Assembly (NCBI GenBank): GCA_030761205.1
Contig: JAULJL010000001.1
Span: forward strand, 36,403,145 to 36,467,144
Reading direction: 5' to 3'
Length of the DNA: 64,000 bases
From: Fremontodendron californicum
Taxonomy: Eukaryota; Streptophyta; Magnoliopsida; Malvales; Malvaceae
The notes under the pieces are model-generated. The model was not told where the DNA came from. It saw only the letters and a list, made by a program, of their open reading frames with translations, and searched no databases. The position numbers and the translations under genes are program-made. Shown here in pieces: positions 32,209 to 44,646 of this stretch (positions are counted from its first letter, which is position 1; every line of letters begins with the position of its first letter).

Positions 32209-34201
32209 GTTGCTAGTCCCTAGCAACGACTCAATAAAAATAAAATAAGAAAATCTAATCTAATCCACTTTCGTAGGAAATCACGGTGGCACTTAGCATG
32301 TGACACAAGCCTTTAAACCCCTAGGTGTCCCTAGTGGACGAGTTTAGTCTCGTGAGGGTTTACTAGAACGATACCCACAAACATTGAAAAACTAAAATAT
32401 AAATAAACTACATATACTAAAAATATTTATTCCTAATCCTTTCAATACAAATTAGAGACAATCTTTGAACAAGTCTTATAAACTAATCAATAGCTTAAAG
32501 AATTTCACAAAAATTCATGCTTGAATGTAAATTGTTTGAGTTAAGCCAATATTAACATAACATATCTCAATCAAAATAGTGCATGTTCAAATTTAATCTC
32601 AACTTCTCACATGATATACCCTCATAATTTTCACTCTTTAAAGTAGTGGTGAAGTGTTTACACTCAATCAATCTCATGAAAACAGTTCTACCATATTCTT
32701 GCTTGTCCACCTATTCTCCACTATTTGGATCATACAACTTCATGAATCAAGAGGTCTTTAATCAAGGTTGTAATGGGGCCAAGGAGTTTGTAATGTGGTT
32801 GAATAACAAAAGGATAAAGATATCACAAAGGCTCCAAAGAGTTCATAAAGTTTAGAGACATAATAAGATCATACAAAGAAACTTCTCAAAACTCTTTACA
32901 AGTACATAGTCACCTAGGCCGAATATTCATGTTGGGCCTTTTCTTCATTCTAAACAACTTTGTAACATCTTTTTCTTTTTCCACAAATTCAAGAGATGAT
33001 TCATATTTTTTACTTAGGAATGTATTTGCCAGTATTCCATTTCTTTTTCTCTTGACTTTTTTTTTTCCCCCCACACTTATTTCTTGTTTCTAACCCAAAT
33101 TTTCAACTAAAAATATCCCTTGTTTTTTGCAATATGTCTCAAAATATATAATCCATCTTTAGAACAAGGGTAAGGATATAAGTATATTTAGGCTAGGTGT
33201 AAGTTGTGGTTACCAATAAAACAGCATATTTAATGTAGGCTCAAATTGGCTCACTAGTGGGGATGTTCTCTTAGAACATTAATAATGGATGGCTGTTTGG
33301 CTCTGGTTATAATCCTAATGCCTCTATCATATTCATGTTGTCACATGTATCAATATAGTCTCAAACGGTTTAAAGCAAGTTCTAGAGAATCATGTAATCA
33401 TAAGAGCACTCAAGAAAGAAATTAGATTGATTTGTATAATGCATCAATCATTATAGGCTCAAAAACTCACAAGGATGATTATACAAGTCAGATTAAGTCT
33501 AAACATGCTTCTTTCTCAATCAACATATCATATTAACATTGGCTCATAAAAAGGTTGACATCAAGCTCAATTCTCATGAAAATCTTCTCACTAATAAATC
33601 TGTTTTAGACTTATGCAATTCATATCTCATCATTGTATTAAAAAGGAACTAAAACACACTAAAAAAATAATAATAATAATAATAAAGACTCATAAAAAAA
33701 AATAGTAGACAAAAATAAAAGAAATCCTAAATCATTCCCCCCACACTTAATTCTTACATTGTCCTCAATGTAAGTCTATTAACCCAAATGAAAGAATCAT
33801 GTGTAGGAGAAAAGAACTAATAACATAAGAATAGGAACAACTAAGACTCAAAACAAAACAAACTCATGCAACCTAAATAATCCTAAAATACTAAACAAAA
33901 ATTAACAAGTAAACATAAAAAGATTAAAATCAAACTGACAAGGTATGTCTCAAGTCTCCCTTACTCAGACCTTGTTCAGAATGAATACTTCTAAATTGCT
34001 TAAAACACAACAAACTTTTTTTTTTTTAAATTAGAAAAATATGTCCCTTACCCCCTACTAAAATATGACATTGTCCCCAATGTCAAATTTTAAAGGTAGA
34101 ATTTAGGAGATATTACCTGCAGAGGTTGCTAACCACTTATTATAACTGAGACACAACAAGCAAAATGTTAGATAATGTCACAAAGACAAAGTGCAATCCA
34201 C
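32209..34201 (-). other. E3 untranslated 3' internal region
   Basis: No ORF is supported. It contains the hairpin CTTACATTG / AGGA / CAATGTAAG at 33753-33774 followed in sense by a purine tract, and the second stem GACATTG / GGGA / CAATGTC at 34068-34085. Confidence 0.75.
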
Positions 34202-34825
34202 TCATTGCTCGTCCATATCTCTTTTTCTTTTTCCGAGCGTTTGCGAAACAACCGTAGCAGATAAACACTCATAAGCTTGGAGCTTTTTAAGTAAATCTTC
34301 AATGGTTGTAGCAGAAATTATGGTTCTCCTTGCCTCTGAAAACATGAATCCATTATCCACAGCATTATCTAAATATGAAAGCAAATTACTAAAATAACCA
34401 TTAATATTAAGCAAACCAATTGGTTTCTTATTTGTGACCAAAGATGACCAAGAAGCCACGCAAGCTATTTCTTCCAATGTACCCAGACCTCCTGGTAAAG
34501 CAATGAATGCATCGGCAGAATGGTACATGATTGTCATCCGTTCAGGGATACTCCAGACTTGTATTTCCTTACCCACGGTAGGTCCACAAAAACTTGTGAA
34601 TAGTTTTGGCACGATTCCTAGAACTGGACTTCCTCCGGCGTGTGCTGCTGTAGCGACTGCTCCCATTAAACCCGTACTACCGCCTCCATAAATCAAGTGG
34701 ATCTTTTGTTGGGCAAGTATTACTCCAACTCTTATGGCTTCATCAGCGAATATGTTATTTTTCCCTGGATAAGCACCTCCAAAGACACAAATTTTTTTAA
34801 TGCGCTGGGATGAAGTACTTTCCAT
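34202..34825 (-). CDS. LOG-like: LOG-type cytokinin phosphoribohydrolase, C-terminus shortened (E3 copy)
   Basis: 207 residues. It is identical in layout to the other copies up to DMDEQ. There a Gly codon has become TGA (34202-34204), removing the last eight residues. All catalytic motifs and the GKRKRD tail are upstream and kept. D78S and I97M are copy-specific relative to E1. The missing tail lies outside the LOG fold, so the enzyme could still be active. Confidence 0.87.
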   Translation of the reverse strand: MESTSSQRIKKICVFGGAYPGKNNIFADEAIRVGVILAQQKIHLIYGGGSTGLMGAVATAAHAGGSPVLGIVPKLFTSFCGPTVGKEIQVWSIPERMTIMYHSADAFIALPGGLGTLEEIACVASWSSLVTNKKPIGLLNINGYFSNLLSYLDNAVDNGFMFSEARRTIISATTIEDLLKKLQAYECLSATVVSQTLGKRKRDMDEQ

Positions 34826-34841
34826 TTTTTTTTTCGAGTGC

Positions 34842-34860
34842 CTGAAAGAGAATGAGTACA
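34842..34860 (-). promoter_or_regulatory. Candidate 3' splice site before LOG (E3)
   Basis: TTCTCTTTCAG, as in the other copies, 17 nt before the ATG at 34825. Confidence 0.5.
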
Positions 34861-35185
34861 TGGTGTAATATATAGAGGACTGAGTAGTGAATCAGACAAG
34901 AGTAATAATGTCGCCGAAAGTGTATCTGACCTGTCAGAAGAAAATGTTAACCTAACAAAAGATTTTTGCGTGATTTCAGGAAGAAAATCAAAAAGAGAAG
35001 AAAAAATCAACCGTAAAAGACAAATAAAAAAAACGAGAATAATTACACAAATCGAACAACACGTAAATTAAACCAAAATAAAGTTATTGCAAATCAAACC
35101 AAAAGCTGAGAAGTCATTTATTGTAGTTGTGATTGTGGCTCACATCTTCCTCTGGTTTTACGTCCAGAAACGGCTTAAACGCCTT

Positions 35186-35722
35186 CTATGAGTCGAGGAT
35201 ATGCTTCCCATCCAGTTTTCTTACAAGCTGGCAAACAGGGTCTTTTAACATCAGATTCCCAAGATGTTGCCATTCCCTTTGGAATTGCGGCCATAAATCA
35301 AGAATTTCTCTTTGTACGTCTCCACTAGGATGCGTCTCAAGAGAAAGTTGGATATTACCCAAATTCTCCTTACTCAGTCCATCCTTAATGAATTCAATTT
35401 TATCATCTCGATTAGAGGACGGAATCCCAATAGAATGACATTTACCGTTACACGTCCATCGTGCATATTTGTGGCAGTTTGAACTCATGCGCTTTGCTCG
35501 TCGCTTCTTTGCAAAAGTGTTTCTACCTGTACCTGGTAAATGCAAAACAGGAAGATATTCATCTTCACGTACCTTGGCTTCAATTATCCAACGTATGTCT
35601 TCAGGAATCCCTTTGTGCATAAGCATTCTTAATCTTTCAAATCGAACTTGGTAAAGCTTCAGTAAAATATTTCGAGGAAAAGGAGGAAATCGTTTCTGCA
35701 ATCTTGTGAGAATATCATCCAT
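35186..35722 (-). CDS. Basic cysteine-rich ORF (E3 copy)
   Basis: 178 residues, open throughout. The basic segment is GTGRNTFAKKRRAKRM. The second cysteine of the cluster (C86) is Tyr, so a zinc site built on four cysteines would be broken. The upstream CAG acceptor is kept. If the cluster binds zinc this copy is probably impaired. Confidence 0.55.
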   Translation of the reverse strand: MDDILTRLQKRFPPFPRNILLKLYQVRFERLRMLMHKGIPEDIRWIIEAKVREDEYLPVLHLPGTGRNTFAKKRRAKRMSSNCHKYARWTCNGKCHSIGIPSSNRDDKIEFIKDGLSKENLGNIQLSLETHPSGDVQREILDLWPQFQREWQHLGNLMLKDPVCQLVRKLDGKHILDS

Positions 35723-36228
35723 CCTGAAAAAAATGAAAAAAAAAATTGAAAGAGAAATTGGAAGAGAAATTTATATACAATATCAGTTTTGTGGGTAGCT
35801 GATGGAACCGATTTAAATAATCACGGAGTACCGTTATCCGCCATTTAACCGGGGTAAAAAAAATAAAAATTATATTTACATCTAGTTATTTTCAAAACAA
35901 GGATCAGAAAGAAAAACAACATAAAAAAAACTCAAAAACAAAACACTCTAAATAAAATCCTAAATTCTTCCCCCCACACATAATTTTTACATTGTCATTA
36001 ATGTAATGCTATTAATCCCAAATGAAAGAACCATGTGTAAGTGAAAAGAACTAATAAACAAAATAAACTTATGCAGCCTAAATGAACTTAGAAACACTAA
36101 ACACAATTAGCAAAGAAACATAAGAAAAAGATAAAGAAAAAGAGAGCAAATCTGAGGATGGCAGTTTGGCAATGCTTTCACTAATTAGGCTGCCTCCCCC
36201 AATTAGCACTTGATTTAGTGTTTTGAAC

Positions 36229-36849
36229 CTAACCAACACCCCTTCTTGGCATTTTAGGCTTGTCAGGCTCGTACATGAAATTTCCCAAATTTATGCGTTT
36301 GAGAGGAAGCTTTCTTTGCACAACAGTGGATGCATTCTCCATTACAAGTATTTTTCCATCATCCTTTGTGGTGCATATGTCATCGAGGAATGGAGCATAT
36401 TTTGATACTTGTTGAATGACCTCCACAAACAAGTTGTTTAAGGTTTCCGGCATATGTTGTTCATGTTCTTCCTCCTTGAACTTTGCAAATCTACTAGGAA
36501 AAGGTGGAGAAGAAACATTAGTAAAAAGTGAAACCTTAAACGTTACCTCAGGTGCCGAAATACTCTTATTTGGATCTTTGGCTTCATTATCCTCAAGAAT
36601 AGAATCCATCTCTAATTTTGTTTCATCCTCATCTTGTTCCTCATTCTTCAAGGTCACAATAGTAGCATTCTCCTTTGGGTTAACCATCGTTTGGGCTGGG
36701 AGTTCTTCAGATCTTTGTGCTACCCATCCCACCATACTACTAGCCAATTGGCTCATTTGCTTTTCCAAACTCTGGATGCTTGCCCTTGTTTCCTGTTGAA
36801 ATTGCAAAGAATTAGTAACAAGAGAATAGACAAGATCTTCTAAAGAAGT
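36229..36849 (-). pseudogene. E3 gag remnant, 3' part (split by E4)
   Basis: The C-terminal half of a shortened Athila-type Gag: SLEDLVYSLVTNSLQFQQET, QSLEKQMSQLASSM, PAQTMVNPKENATIVTLK and FVEVIQQVSKYAPFLDDICT, ending before protease. With the 5' part at 44647-44964 it made one open frame of about 312 codons before E4 inserted, since the two parts are in frame across one GAAGT. The capsid domain and zinc knuckle are absent. Confidence 0.75.
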
Positions 36850-38354
36850 TGATGGAGACTCAATTAAGAGTTGTAAACCCAAGTGCAGGTTATGTTCAAG
36901 TAATAAATTCTCGGGTGTCCGAGGTCGAACCACAGGGAAGCGTATTAGTAAGTATAAGTTTATAAATATATAAGACAAAGAAAGTAAACAAGATATTAGG
37001 GAATCAACAACAAAATAAGATAAACAAGATATTAGAGAACAAAATAAACAAAATATAAAAGAAATTAAACAAGATATAAAAAACAATAAGAAAAGATGTT
37101 GAGGTTAGAGAATCCACTCTTGGTGTTATGCTAAGATTAATCTTGTTTTATTACACAATTGAAATTCACACATAAGGGAGATTCCAATCGGAAGGTTTAG
37201 CAATTCAGTCCAAATTGTCCAACGTTTATAGCATATGATATTATGTTCATTTGGTGTCCTCAAAACTCATAAAAAGAGTCCAAGCATTCCTTATGCCAAG
37301 GTATATGTCTACAACAAATCAAGATTATGAAACCAAGCATTTACTGTGCCATTTTCCTTGTCAATAATGAATCAAGATCCCTACTTTGTAAGTATGATTT
37401 TAAACCAAAAGAAAATATTATCTATACTAGTGTTTATAAATGATGATTCATTTTAGCTCATGTTTAAGAGACTACCTTAGCATTTACCAAGAGCTTCACC
37501 TCATCACCTCAACAATATGATTAGCAACACATACTAGATATGAATAAAATGAAAAGAAATGTAAGAAGCATAAGTAAATAAAAAAAGAAAACTAGAGAAA
37601 GGAAAGAAGAAGAAAACTTAGAGAATTTTATTACAATGGCTAATATCCTACCAATGTATAATGTTTCCTAATACTCATCCAAGGCCCTCTATTTATACAC
37701 ATTTTGGAGAGCTAAATGACAAGAGACAAGCTTTATAAATTTCAAAGGTAGGTATAATAGGTGGGTGCATTTTTCTAACAATTTTCGTCATGTTGTATGA
37801 CAATTCTGATCAGCCAGCTTGATGGTCGATTTTGTCAATGTTGGAGGCTCGATCTGATCAAATGGTCTTCTAGAAAAATATGCCCCTATCAGCTACGGAT
37901 CCACAGCCGTTGGAATCAGATCATTTTCTCGTGTGGATCGGAAGATATGGTCAAAATACCAAAACGGTGCAGAACAGACGTCATTGCACATCAGCCAACT
38001 TGATGGTTGATTTCGGTAGGGAAAACGACTTCGTTTCAAGAAGTGTAAAACATGAAAAAGATAGATATGCCTCTTAACTTTGCACTATCAAAATTTCAGC
38101 CTTAATGCTAGGGTGAAACTCCAGATATAGCTGATATGGCAAAAGGTGTCGGAACTGGAACTGAATTGGATTTGCCCTTAATTCTTGATTTAACCTAGTA
38201 ATCTGAAATCACTCAAAGAAACTCATGAAAAACACCAAATTACATAAAAATATAAAAGATCATAAACACAAGTAGACTAAGCAATAATAACTCGTATTTG
38301 ACACAAAACAATAATAAAACATAACTAAAAACTATATAATTATACGAGTTATCA
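36850..38354 (-). repeat. E4 3' LTR (type 1)
   Basis: 1,505 bp, TGATGGAGAC to GAGTTATCA. A 1-bp deletion near 37473 distinguishes it from the 5' LTR. Confidence 0.93.
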
Positions 38355-38372
38355 CACCCCCACACTTAGATT
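38355..38372 (-). other. E4 polypurine tract
   Basis: AATCTAAGTGTGGGGGTG in sense, next to the 3' LTR. Confidence 0.9.
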
Positions 38373-40216
38373 GTTGCTAGTCCCTAGCAACGACTCAATA
38401 AAAATAAAATAAGAAAATCTAATCTAATCCATTTTCGTTGGAAATCACGGTGGCACTTAGCATGTGACACAAGCCTTTAAACCCCTAGGTGTCCCTAGTG
38501 GACGAGTTTAGTCTCGTGAGGGTTTGCTAGAACGATACCCACAAACATTGAAAAACTAAAATATAAGTAAACTACATACACTAAAAATATTTACTCCTAA
38601 TCCTTTCAATATAAATTAGAGACAATCTTTGAACAAGTCTTATAAACTAATCAATAGCTCAAAGAATTTCACAAAAATTCATGCTTGAATGTAAATAAAT
38701 GAGTTAAGCCAATATTAACATAACATATTTCAATCAAAATAGTGCATATTCAACTTAATCTCAACCTCTCACATGGGATACTCTCATGATTTTCACTCTT
38801 TAAAGTAGTGGTAAAGTGTTTACACTCAATCAATCTCATGAAAACACTTCTACCATATGCTTGCTTGTCCACCTATTCTCCACTATTTAGATCATACAAC
38901 TTCATAAATCAAGAGGTCTTTTTTCAAGGTTGTAATGGGGCCAAAGGGTTATAATGTGGTTAAAGAACAAAAGGATAAAAATATCACAAAGGTTCCAAAG
39001 AGTTCATAGAGTTTAGAGACATAATAAGATCATACAAATAAATTTCTCAAAACTCTTTACAAGTACATAGTCACATAGGCTAAATATTCATGTTGAGCCT
39101 TTGCTTCATTCTAACCAACTTTGTAACATCTTTTTCTTTACTTTAACTAGAAGTTCAAGAGAAGATTTTTTTTTTTGAATATGGGAATGTATTTAACAAT
39201 GATCCCTTTCTTTTTCTCTTGACTTTTTCTTTTCTTTTCTTCCCCCACATTTATCTTTTGTTTCTAACCCAAATTTTCAACTAAAAATATCCCTTGTTTT
39301 TTTGCAATATGTCTCAAAATATATAATCCATCTTTAGAACAAGGGTAAGGATATAAGTATATTTAGGCTAGGTGTAAGTTGTGGTTACCAATAAAACAGC
39401 ATATTTAATGTAGGCTCAAATTGGCTCACTAGTGGGGATGTTCTCTTAGAACATAAATAATGGATGGCTGTTTGGCTCTGGTTATAATCCTAATGCCTCT
39501 ATCATATTCATGTTGTCACATGTATCAATATAGTCTCAAACGGTAGCAAGTTCTAGAGAATCATGTAATCATAAGAACACTCAAGAAAGAAATTAGATTG
39601 ATTTGTATAATGCATCAATCATTATAGGCTCAAAAACTCACAAGGATGATTATACAAGTCAGATTAAATCTAAACATGCTTCTTTCTCAATCAACATATC
39701 ATATTAACATTGGCTCATAAAAAGGTTGACATCAAGCTCAATTCTCATGAAAATCTTCTCACTAATAAATCTGTTTTAGACTTATGCAATTCATATCTCA
39801 TCATTGTATTAAAAAGGAACTAGAATAAAATAATAATAATAATAAAGACTCATAAAAGAAAAAATAGTAGACAAAAATAAAAGAAATCCTAAATCGTTCC
39901 CCCCACACTTAATTCTTACATTGTCCTCAATGTAAGTCTATTAACCCAAATGAAAGAATCATGTGTAAGAGAAAAGAACTAATAGCATAAGAATAGGAAT
40001 AACTAAGACTCAAAACAAAACAAACTCATGCAACCTAAATAATCCTAAAATACTTAACAAAAGTTAACAAGTAAACATAAAAAGATTAAAATCAAACTGA
40101 CAAGGTATGTCTCAAGTCTCCCTTACTCAGACCTTGTTCAGAATGAATACTTCTAAATGTCTTAAAAAACAACAATTTTTTTTTTTTTTGAAGATTAGTA
40201 ATAATTATATTTACAT
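38373..40216 (-). other. E4 untranslated 3' region and cassette-absence junction
   Basis: No ORF. The hairpin module is at 39915-39936. At 40170-40190 the sequence that in E2 precedes the downstream A-tract (18530) joins, through a single T run, the sequence that in E2 follows the upstream A-tract (20365-20400). Everything between, including LOG and the cysteine-rich ORF, is missing. Confidence 0.8.
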
Positions 40217-42955
40217 CTAGTTATTTTCAAAACAAGGATCAGAAAGAAAAACAACCTCTTCTTGAGTAACATGATTTTCCAAAAAGAGTTTGAGTCTTTG
40301 TCCATTTACCTTGAATACGTTACCATTTTGAGGATTCTCAATGTCAACTGCTCCATAATGATACACATGCTTAACCACAAATGGGCCAGTCCATCTTGAT
40401 CTCAACTTACCAGGAAATATGTGAAGTCTAGAATTATAAAGTAGAACTTTTTGCCCAACATCAAATATTTTTCTTGAAATTAACTTGTCATGAAAGGCTT
40501 TAGTTCTTTCTTTATGAATTTTAGGATTCTCATATGCATCATTTCTGAGTTCCTCAAACTTTTGTTTCCAACAATGCTTAACCTGAAAAGAATTTAACAA
40601 AGAATCAGTGTGTGAAATTTCTGAAGCATTATCAAACTCACATTCAATTAAATAAGCTTCTAAAGGATCATGGAATGTGGTAGTGGTGTTATGTTCATGA
40701 ACAAGTTCTTCAATGAAATCCACTTCATGTACTTCTGAATCATCACCAGGTTGCTTGCAAGTGTTGAACACATTTAATTCTAAAGTCATATTTCCAAAAG
40801 AAATGTTCAAAATACCATTCCTGCAATTTATCAGAGCATTAGAAGTTGCAAGAAATGGACGGCCTAATATAACAGGAATTTGAACATTTGTATTTGAAAC
40901 AGGATGTGTGTCCAAAACAATAAAATCAACAGGGAAGTAAAAATTATCAATTTGAACAAAAACATCTTCAACTATCCCTCGAGGAATTTTTACAGAACGA
41001 TCAGCTAGTTGAAGTGTAACAGGTGTTTCCTTGAGTTCACCTAAACCTAACTGTTGATAAACAGAAAAAGGCAAAAGATTAACACTAGCACCAAGATCAA
41101 GCAATGCACGTTCTATTCTAGTGTTTCCAATGATGCATGAGATTGTTGGACATCCAGGATCTTTGAATTTTGGTGGAGTAAGGTGCTGAATGATTGAGCT
41201 CACACTTTCCGTCAGAAATGCTTTCTTTTGTACATTATGTTTCCTTTTAACTGTGCACATGTCCTTCAAAAATTTAGCATAAGATGGAACTTCTTTGATT
41301 GCATCCAATAAAGGAATGTTAATCTTAACTTGTTTGAAAAGTTCATAAATTTCTGCATTTTGATTCAAATTCTTTATTGTTTGCAACCTTTGAGGAAAAG
41401 GAGCAGGATGCATACCTTTTTCTTTGTCCAAATTTTCAAGAAGTTCAGACTTACCATCATCCTTACCGTTACTTTTCGGAGGGGAAGGAGGATCTTGGTC
41501 TTTTGATGGAATGTTTTTGTCAATTGCCTTTCCACTTCGAAGAGTTGTGATAGAACTGGCATTTTCCTGTTGAGTTTCATTGGAGCAAGAAACAAGACAT
41601 TGAGTAGAAGGGTTAGGCTGAGGTTGAGCAGGAAACTTACCTTTTTCTTGAGTGCGTAATGAGGCTGTCAATGTGGACAAGGTGTTTTTGATCTCATTGA
41701 TGTCCTGTGAAGTTTGGTTATTCACATTTGCTTGTGTTTGCATGAATGCTTGCAATGTCTCTTCCAAGGTTTGTACACGTGAAGGTTGATAGGAAAAGGT
41801 GTTGCCCGGCTTTTGAGATTGTGGTACCTGAACATGATTATTATTCCGCCAACTGAAGTTGGGATGATTTCTCCATTCAGGGTTATACGTTTCAGAGTAA
41901 GGAGAAGGAAAAGGCTTTTTAAATGTGTTTATGGAATTTACTTGATCATGCAACGCTTCTTTAAGAATGGGAATGTTTGGACATTCAGAAGTGTGGTGTC
42001 CCATGATTTCACAAATTCCACAACTTTCTTCATTTTTAACCGTTTTGACTTCTTTTACTTCTCTAAGTTCCATGGCTTCAATCTTTCTAGCCAAATTAGC
42101 TACTTTAGCTTTTATCTCATCTTCTTGACTAAAATGATATTTACCTCTGTTAGAAACAAGATTAGATCTATTGGAACTTTCAGAGGAATTATCTGTGTGC
42201 CAGGCTTGAGAGTTATCTGCCAAATGGTCTAGGTAGTCAAAGGCTTCTTCAGGTTCTTTTTCTAGAAACTCACCGTTACACATTGTTTCAACAAATTGTT
42301 TAGTTTCGGGAGTTAAACTTTCATAAAAGAAACTAATAAGATGCCATTTTTCAAAACCATGATGTGGACAAGAACTTAACAAATCTTTAAAACGCTCCCA
42401 GCACTGAAAAAATGCTTCATTTTGATTTTGATTGAAATTTTGAATATGTCTTTTCAAAGCAGTAGTTTTATGTGCTGGGAAAAATTTCTTTAGAAACTTA
42501 GTTTGTAATTCTTGCCATGTGCCAATTGACCTTGGTTTTAAATTATGAAGCCAAATTTTTGCTTTGTCTTTTAAAGAAAAAGGAAATAATTTTAGCTTGA
42601 CAATTTCATTTGTACATTGTTGGTCATTAAAGGTGACACATACATCTTCGAAGTCTTTTAGAAACGAGTAAGCACTTTCCGATTCTAACCCATGGAAATT
42701 TGGAAGCAAAGCTATCATACCTGGTTTAAAACGAAAGTTGTTTGCATTGAGAGGAAAAATAAAACAAGAGGGTGATGAGCTTCGAGTTGGTTGCAAGTAG
42801 TCACGCATGGTGCGTACTTGTCTGTTCTCATCTTCAGCATGAACACTTTCATTGTCAGCCATGGTAGAAGTTGTATTAGAAAGATTACCTGAAAAAGTTT
42901 CACAATAAAATCTAACTAAACGACGAGATCTAAAATCACGTCGCCAAACAAGCAT
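40217..42955 (-). CDS. Gag-protease fused to integrase C-terminus (E4)
   Basis: 912 codons, nearly identical to the E2 protein and with the same domain order: Gag capsid, CCHC knuckle (CGICEIMGHHTSEC), protease LLDLGAS with ILGRPFLATS, then the integrase C-terminal GPY/F segment RSRWTGPFVV. It carries the same 138-bp deletion as E2. The frame is undamaged, which suggests that Gag and protease are still useful to the element while RT and integrase come from elsewhere. Confidence 0.88.
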   Translation of the reverse strand: MLVWRRDFRSRRLVRFYCETFSGNLSNTTSTMADNESVHAEDENRQVRTMRDYLQPTRSSSPSCFIFPLNANNFRFKPGMIALLPNFHGLESESAYSFLKDFEDVCVTFNDQQCTNEIVKLKLFPFSLKDKAKIWLHNLKPRSIGTWQELQTKFLKKFFPAHKTTALKRHIQNFNQNQNEAFFQCWERFKDLLSSCPHHGFEKWHLISFFYESLTPETKQFVETMCNGEFLEKEPEEAFDYLDHLADNSQAWHTDNSSESSNRSNLVSNRGKYHFSQEDEIKAKVANLARKIEAMELREVKEVKTVKNEESCGICEIMGHHTSECPNIPILKEALHDQVNSINTFKKPFPSPYSETYNPEWRNHPNFSWRNNNHVQVPQSQKPGNTFSYQPSRVQTLEETLQAFMQTQANVNNQTSQDINEIKNTLSTLTASLRTQEKGKFPAQPQPNPSTQCLVSCSNETQQENASSITTLRSGKAIDKNIPSKDQDPPSPPKSNGKDDGKSELLENLDKEKGMHPAPFPQRLQTIKNLNQNAEIYELFKQVKINIPLLDAIKEVPSYAKFLKDMCTVKRKHNVQKKAFLTESVSSIIQHLTPPKFKDPGCPTISCIIGNTRIERALLDLGASVNLLPFSVYQQLGLGELKETPVTLQLADRSVKIPRGIVEDVFVQIDNFYFPVDFIVLDTHPVSNTNVQIPVILGRPFLATSNALINCRNGILNISFGNMTLELNVFNTCKQPGDDSEVHEVDFIEELVHEHNTTTTFHDPLEAYLIECEFDNASEISHTDSLLNSFQVKHCWKQKFEELRNDAYENPKIHKERTKAFHDKLISRKIFDVGQKVLLYNSRLHIFPGKLRSRWTGPFVVKHVYHYGAVDIENPQNGNVFKVNGQRLKLFLENHVTQEEVVFLSDPCFENN

Positions 42956-42975
42956 AAAACAAAGTTAATATACAG

Positions 42976-43075
42976 ATTAGGCGGTATAACCAGCCAATAA
43001 AAATAAAACAAAGTTAATATACAATATAAATATAAATATATAGAAAATTAGGCGGTATAACCAGCCAATAAAAAT
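42976..43075. repeat. E4 leader repeats GGCGGTATAACCAGCC
   Basis: Two copies between gag and the primer site. E2 and E5 have three. Confidence 0.75.
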
Positions 43076-43110
43076 AAATATACTTATAAACTTATATACT
43101 TAGTATTGCC

Positions 43111-43128
43111 TCCTCGGCAACGGCGCCA
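43111..43128 (-). other. E4 primer-binding site, tRNA-Asp, one mismatch
   Basis: TCCTCGGCAACGGCGCCA matches the tRNA-Asp 3' end except for one C to T change. Confidence 0.88.
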
Positions 43129-43135
43129 AAAAACT

Positions 43136-44641
43136 TGATGGAGACTCAATTAAGAGTTGTAAACCCAAGTGCAGGTTATGTTCAAGTAATAAATTCTCGG
43201 GTGTCCGAGGTCGAACCACAGGGAAGCGTATTAGTAAGTATAAGTTTATAAATATATAAGACAAAGAAAGTAAACAAGATATTAGGGAATCAACAACAAA
43301 ATAAGATAAACAAGATATTAGAGAACAAAATAAACAAAATATAAAAGAAATTAAACAAGATATAAAAAACAATAAGAAAAGATGTTGAGGTTAGAGAATC
43401 CACTCTTGGTGTTATGCTAAGATTAATCTTGTTTTATTACACAATTGAAATTCACACATAAGGGAGATTCCAATCGGAAGGTTTAGCAATTCAGTCCAAA
43501 TTGTCCAACGTTTATAGCATATGATATTATGTTCATTTGGTGTCCTCAAAACTCATAAAAAGAGTCCAAGCATTCCTTATGCCAAGGTATATGTCTACAA
43601 CAAATCAAGATTATGAAACCAAGCATTTACTGTGCCATTTTCCTTGTCAATAATGAATCAAGATCCCTACTTTGTAAGTATGATTTTAAACCAAAAGAAA
43701 ATATTATCTATACTAGTGTTTATAAATGATGATTCATTTTAGCTCATGTTTAAGAGACTAACCTTAGCATTTACCAAGAGCTTCACCTCATCACCTCAAC
43801 AATATGATTAGCAACACATACTAGATATGAATAAAATGAAAAGAAATGTAAGAAGCATAAGTAAATAAAAAAAGAAAACTAGAGAAAGGAAAGAAGAAGA
43901 AAACTTAGAGAATTTTATTACAATGGCTAATATCCTACCAATGTATAATGTTTCCTAATACTCATCCAAGGCCCTCTATTTATACACATTTTGGAGAGCT
44001 AAATGACAAGAGACAAGCTTTATAAATTTCAAAGGTAGGTATAATAGGTGGGTGCATTTTTCTAACAATTTTCGTCATGTTGTATGACAATTCTGATCAG
44101 CCAGCTTGATGGTCGATTTTGTCAATGTTGGAGGCTCGATCTGATCAAATGGTCTTCTAGAAAAATATGCCCCTATCAGTTACGGATCCATAGCCGTTGG
44201 AATCAGATCATTTTCTCGTGTGGATCGGAAGATATGGTCAAAATACCAAAACGGTGCAGAACAGACGTCATTGCACATCAGCCAACTTGATGGTTGATTT
44301 CGGTAGGGAAAACGACTTCGTTTCAAGAAGTGTAAAACATGAAAAAGATAGATATGCCTCTTAACTTTGCACTATCAAAATTTCAGCCTTAATGCTAGGG
44401 TGAAACTCCAGATATAGCTGATATGGCAAAAGGTGTCGGAACTGGAACTGAATTGGATTTGCCCTTAATTCTTGATTTAACCTAGTAATCTGAAATCACT
44501 CAAAGAAACTCATGAAAAACACCAAATTACATAAAAATATAAAAGATCATAAACACAAGTAGACTAAGCAATAATAACTCGTATTTGACACAAAACAATA
44601 ATAAAACATAACTAAAAACTATATAATTATACGAGTTATCA
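43136..44641 (-). repeat. E4 5' LTR (type 1)
   Basis: 1,506 bp, ending ACGAGTTATCA, followed by the GAAGT duplication. It contains the TATA box at 43976-43984. Confidence 0.93.
43976..43984 (-). promoter_or_regulatory. E4 TATA box
   Basis: TATAAATAG in the sense strand of the 5' LTR. Confidence 0.75.
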
Positions 44642-44646
44642 GAAGT

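Larger units (their letters stand above)
36850..44641 (-). mobile_element. E4: Athila-like element without the LOG cassette, nested in E3
   Basis: A 7,792-bp insertion flanked by GAAGT (36845-36849 and 44642-44646). The type 1 LTRs (1,505 and 1,506 bp) differ at about three or four places. It contains a complete gag-protease-integrase C-terminus ORF like E2 but goes from that ORF straight to the 3' untranslated region across one T tract. LOG and the cysteine-rich ORF are absent. Confidence 0.94.
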
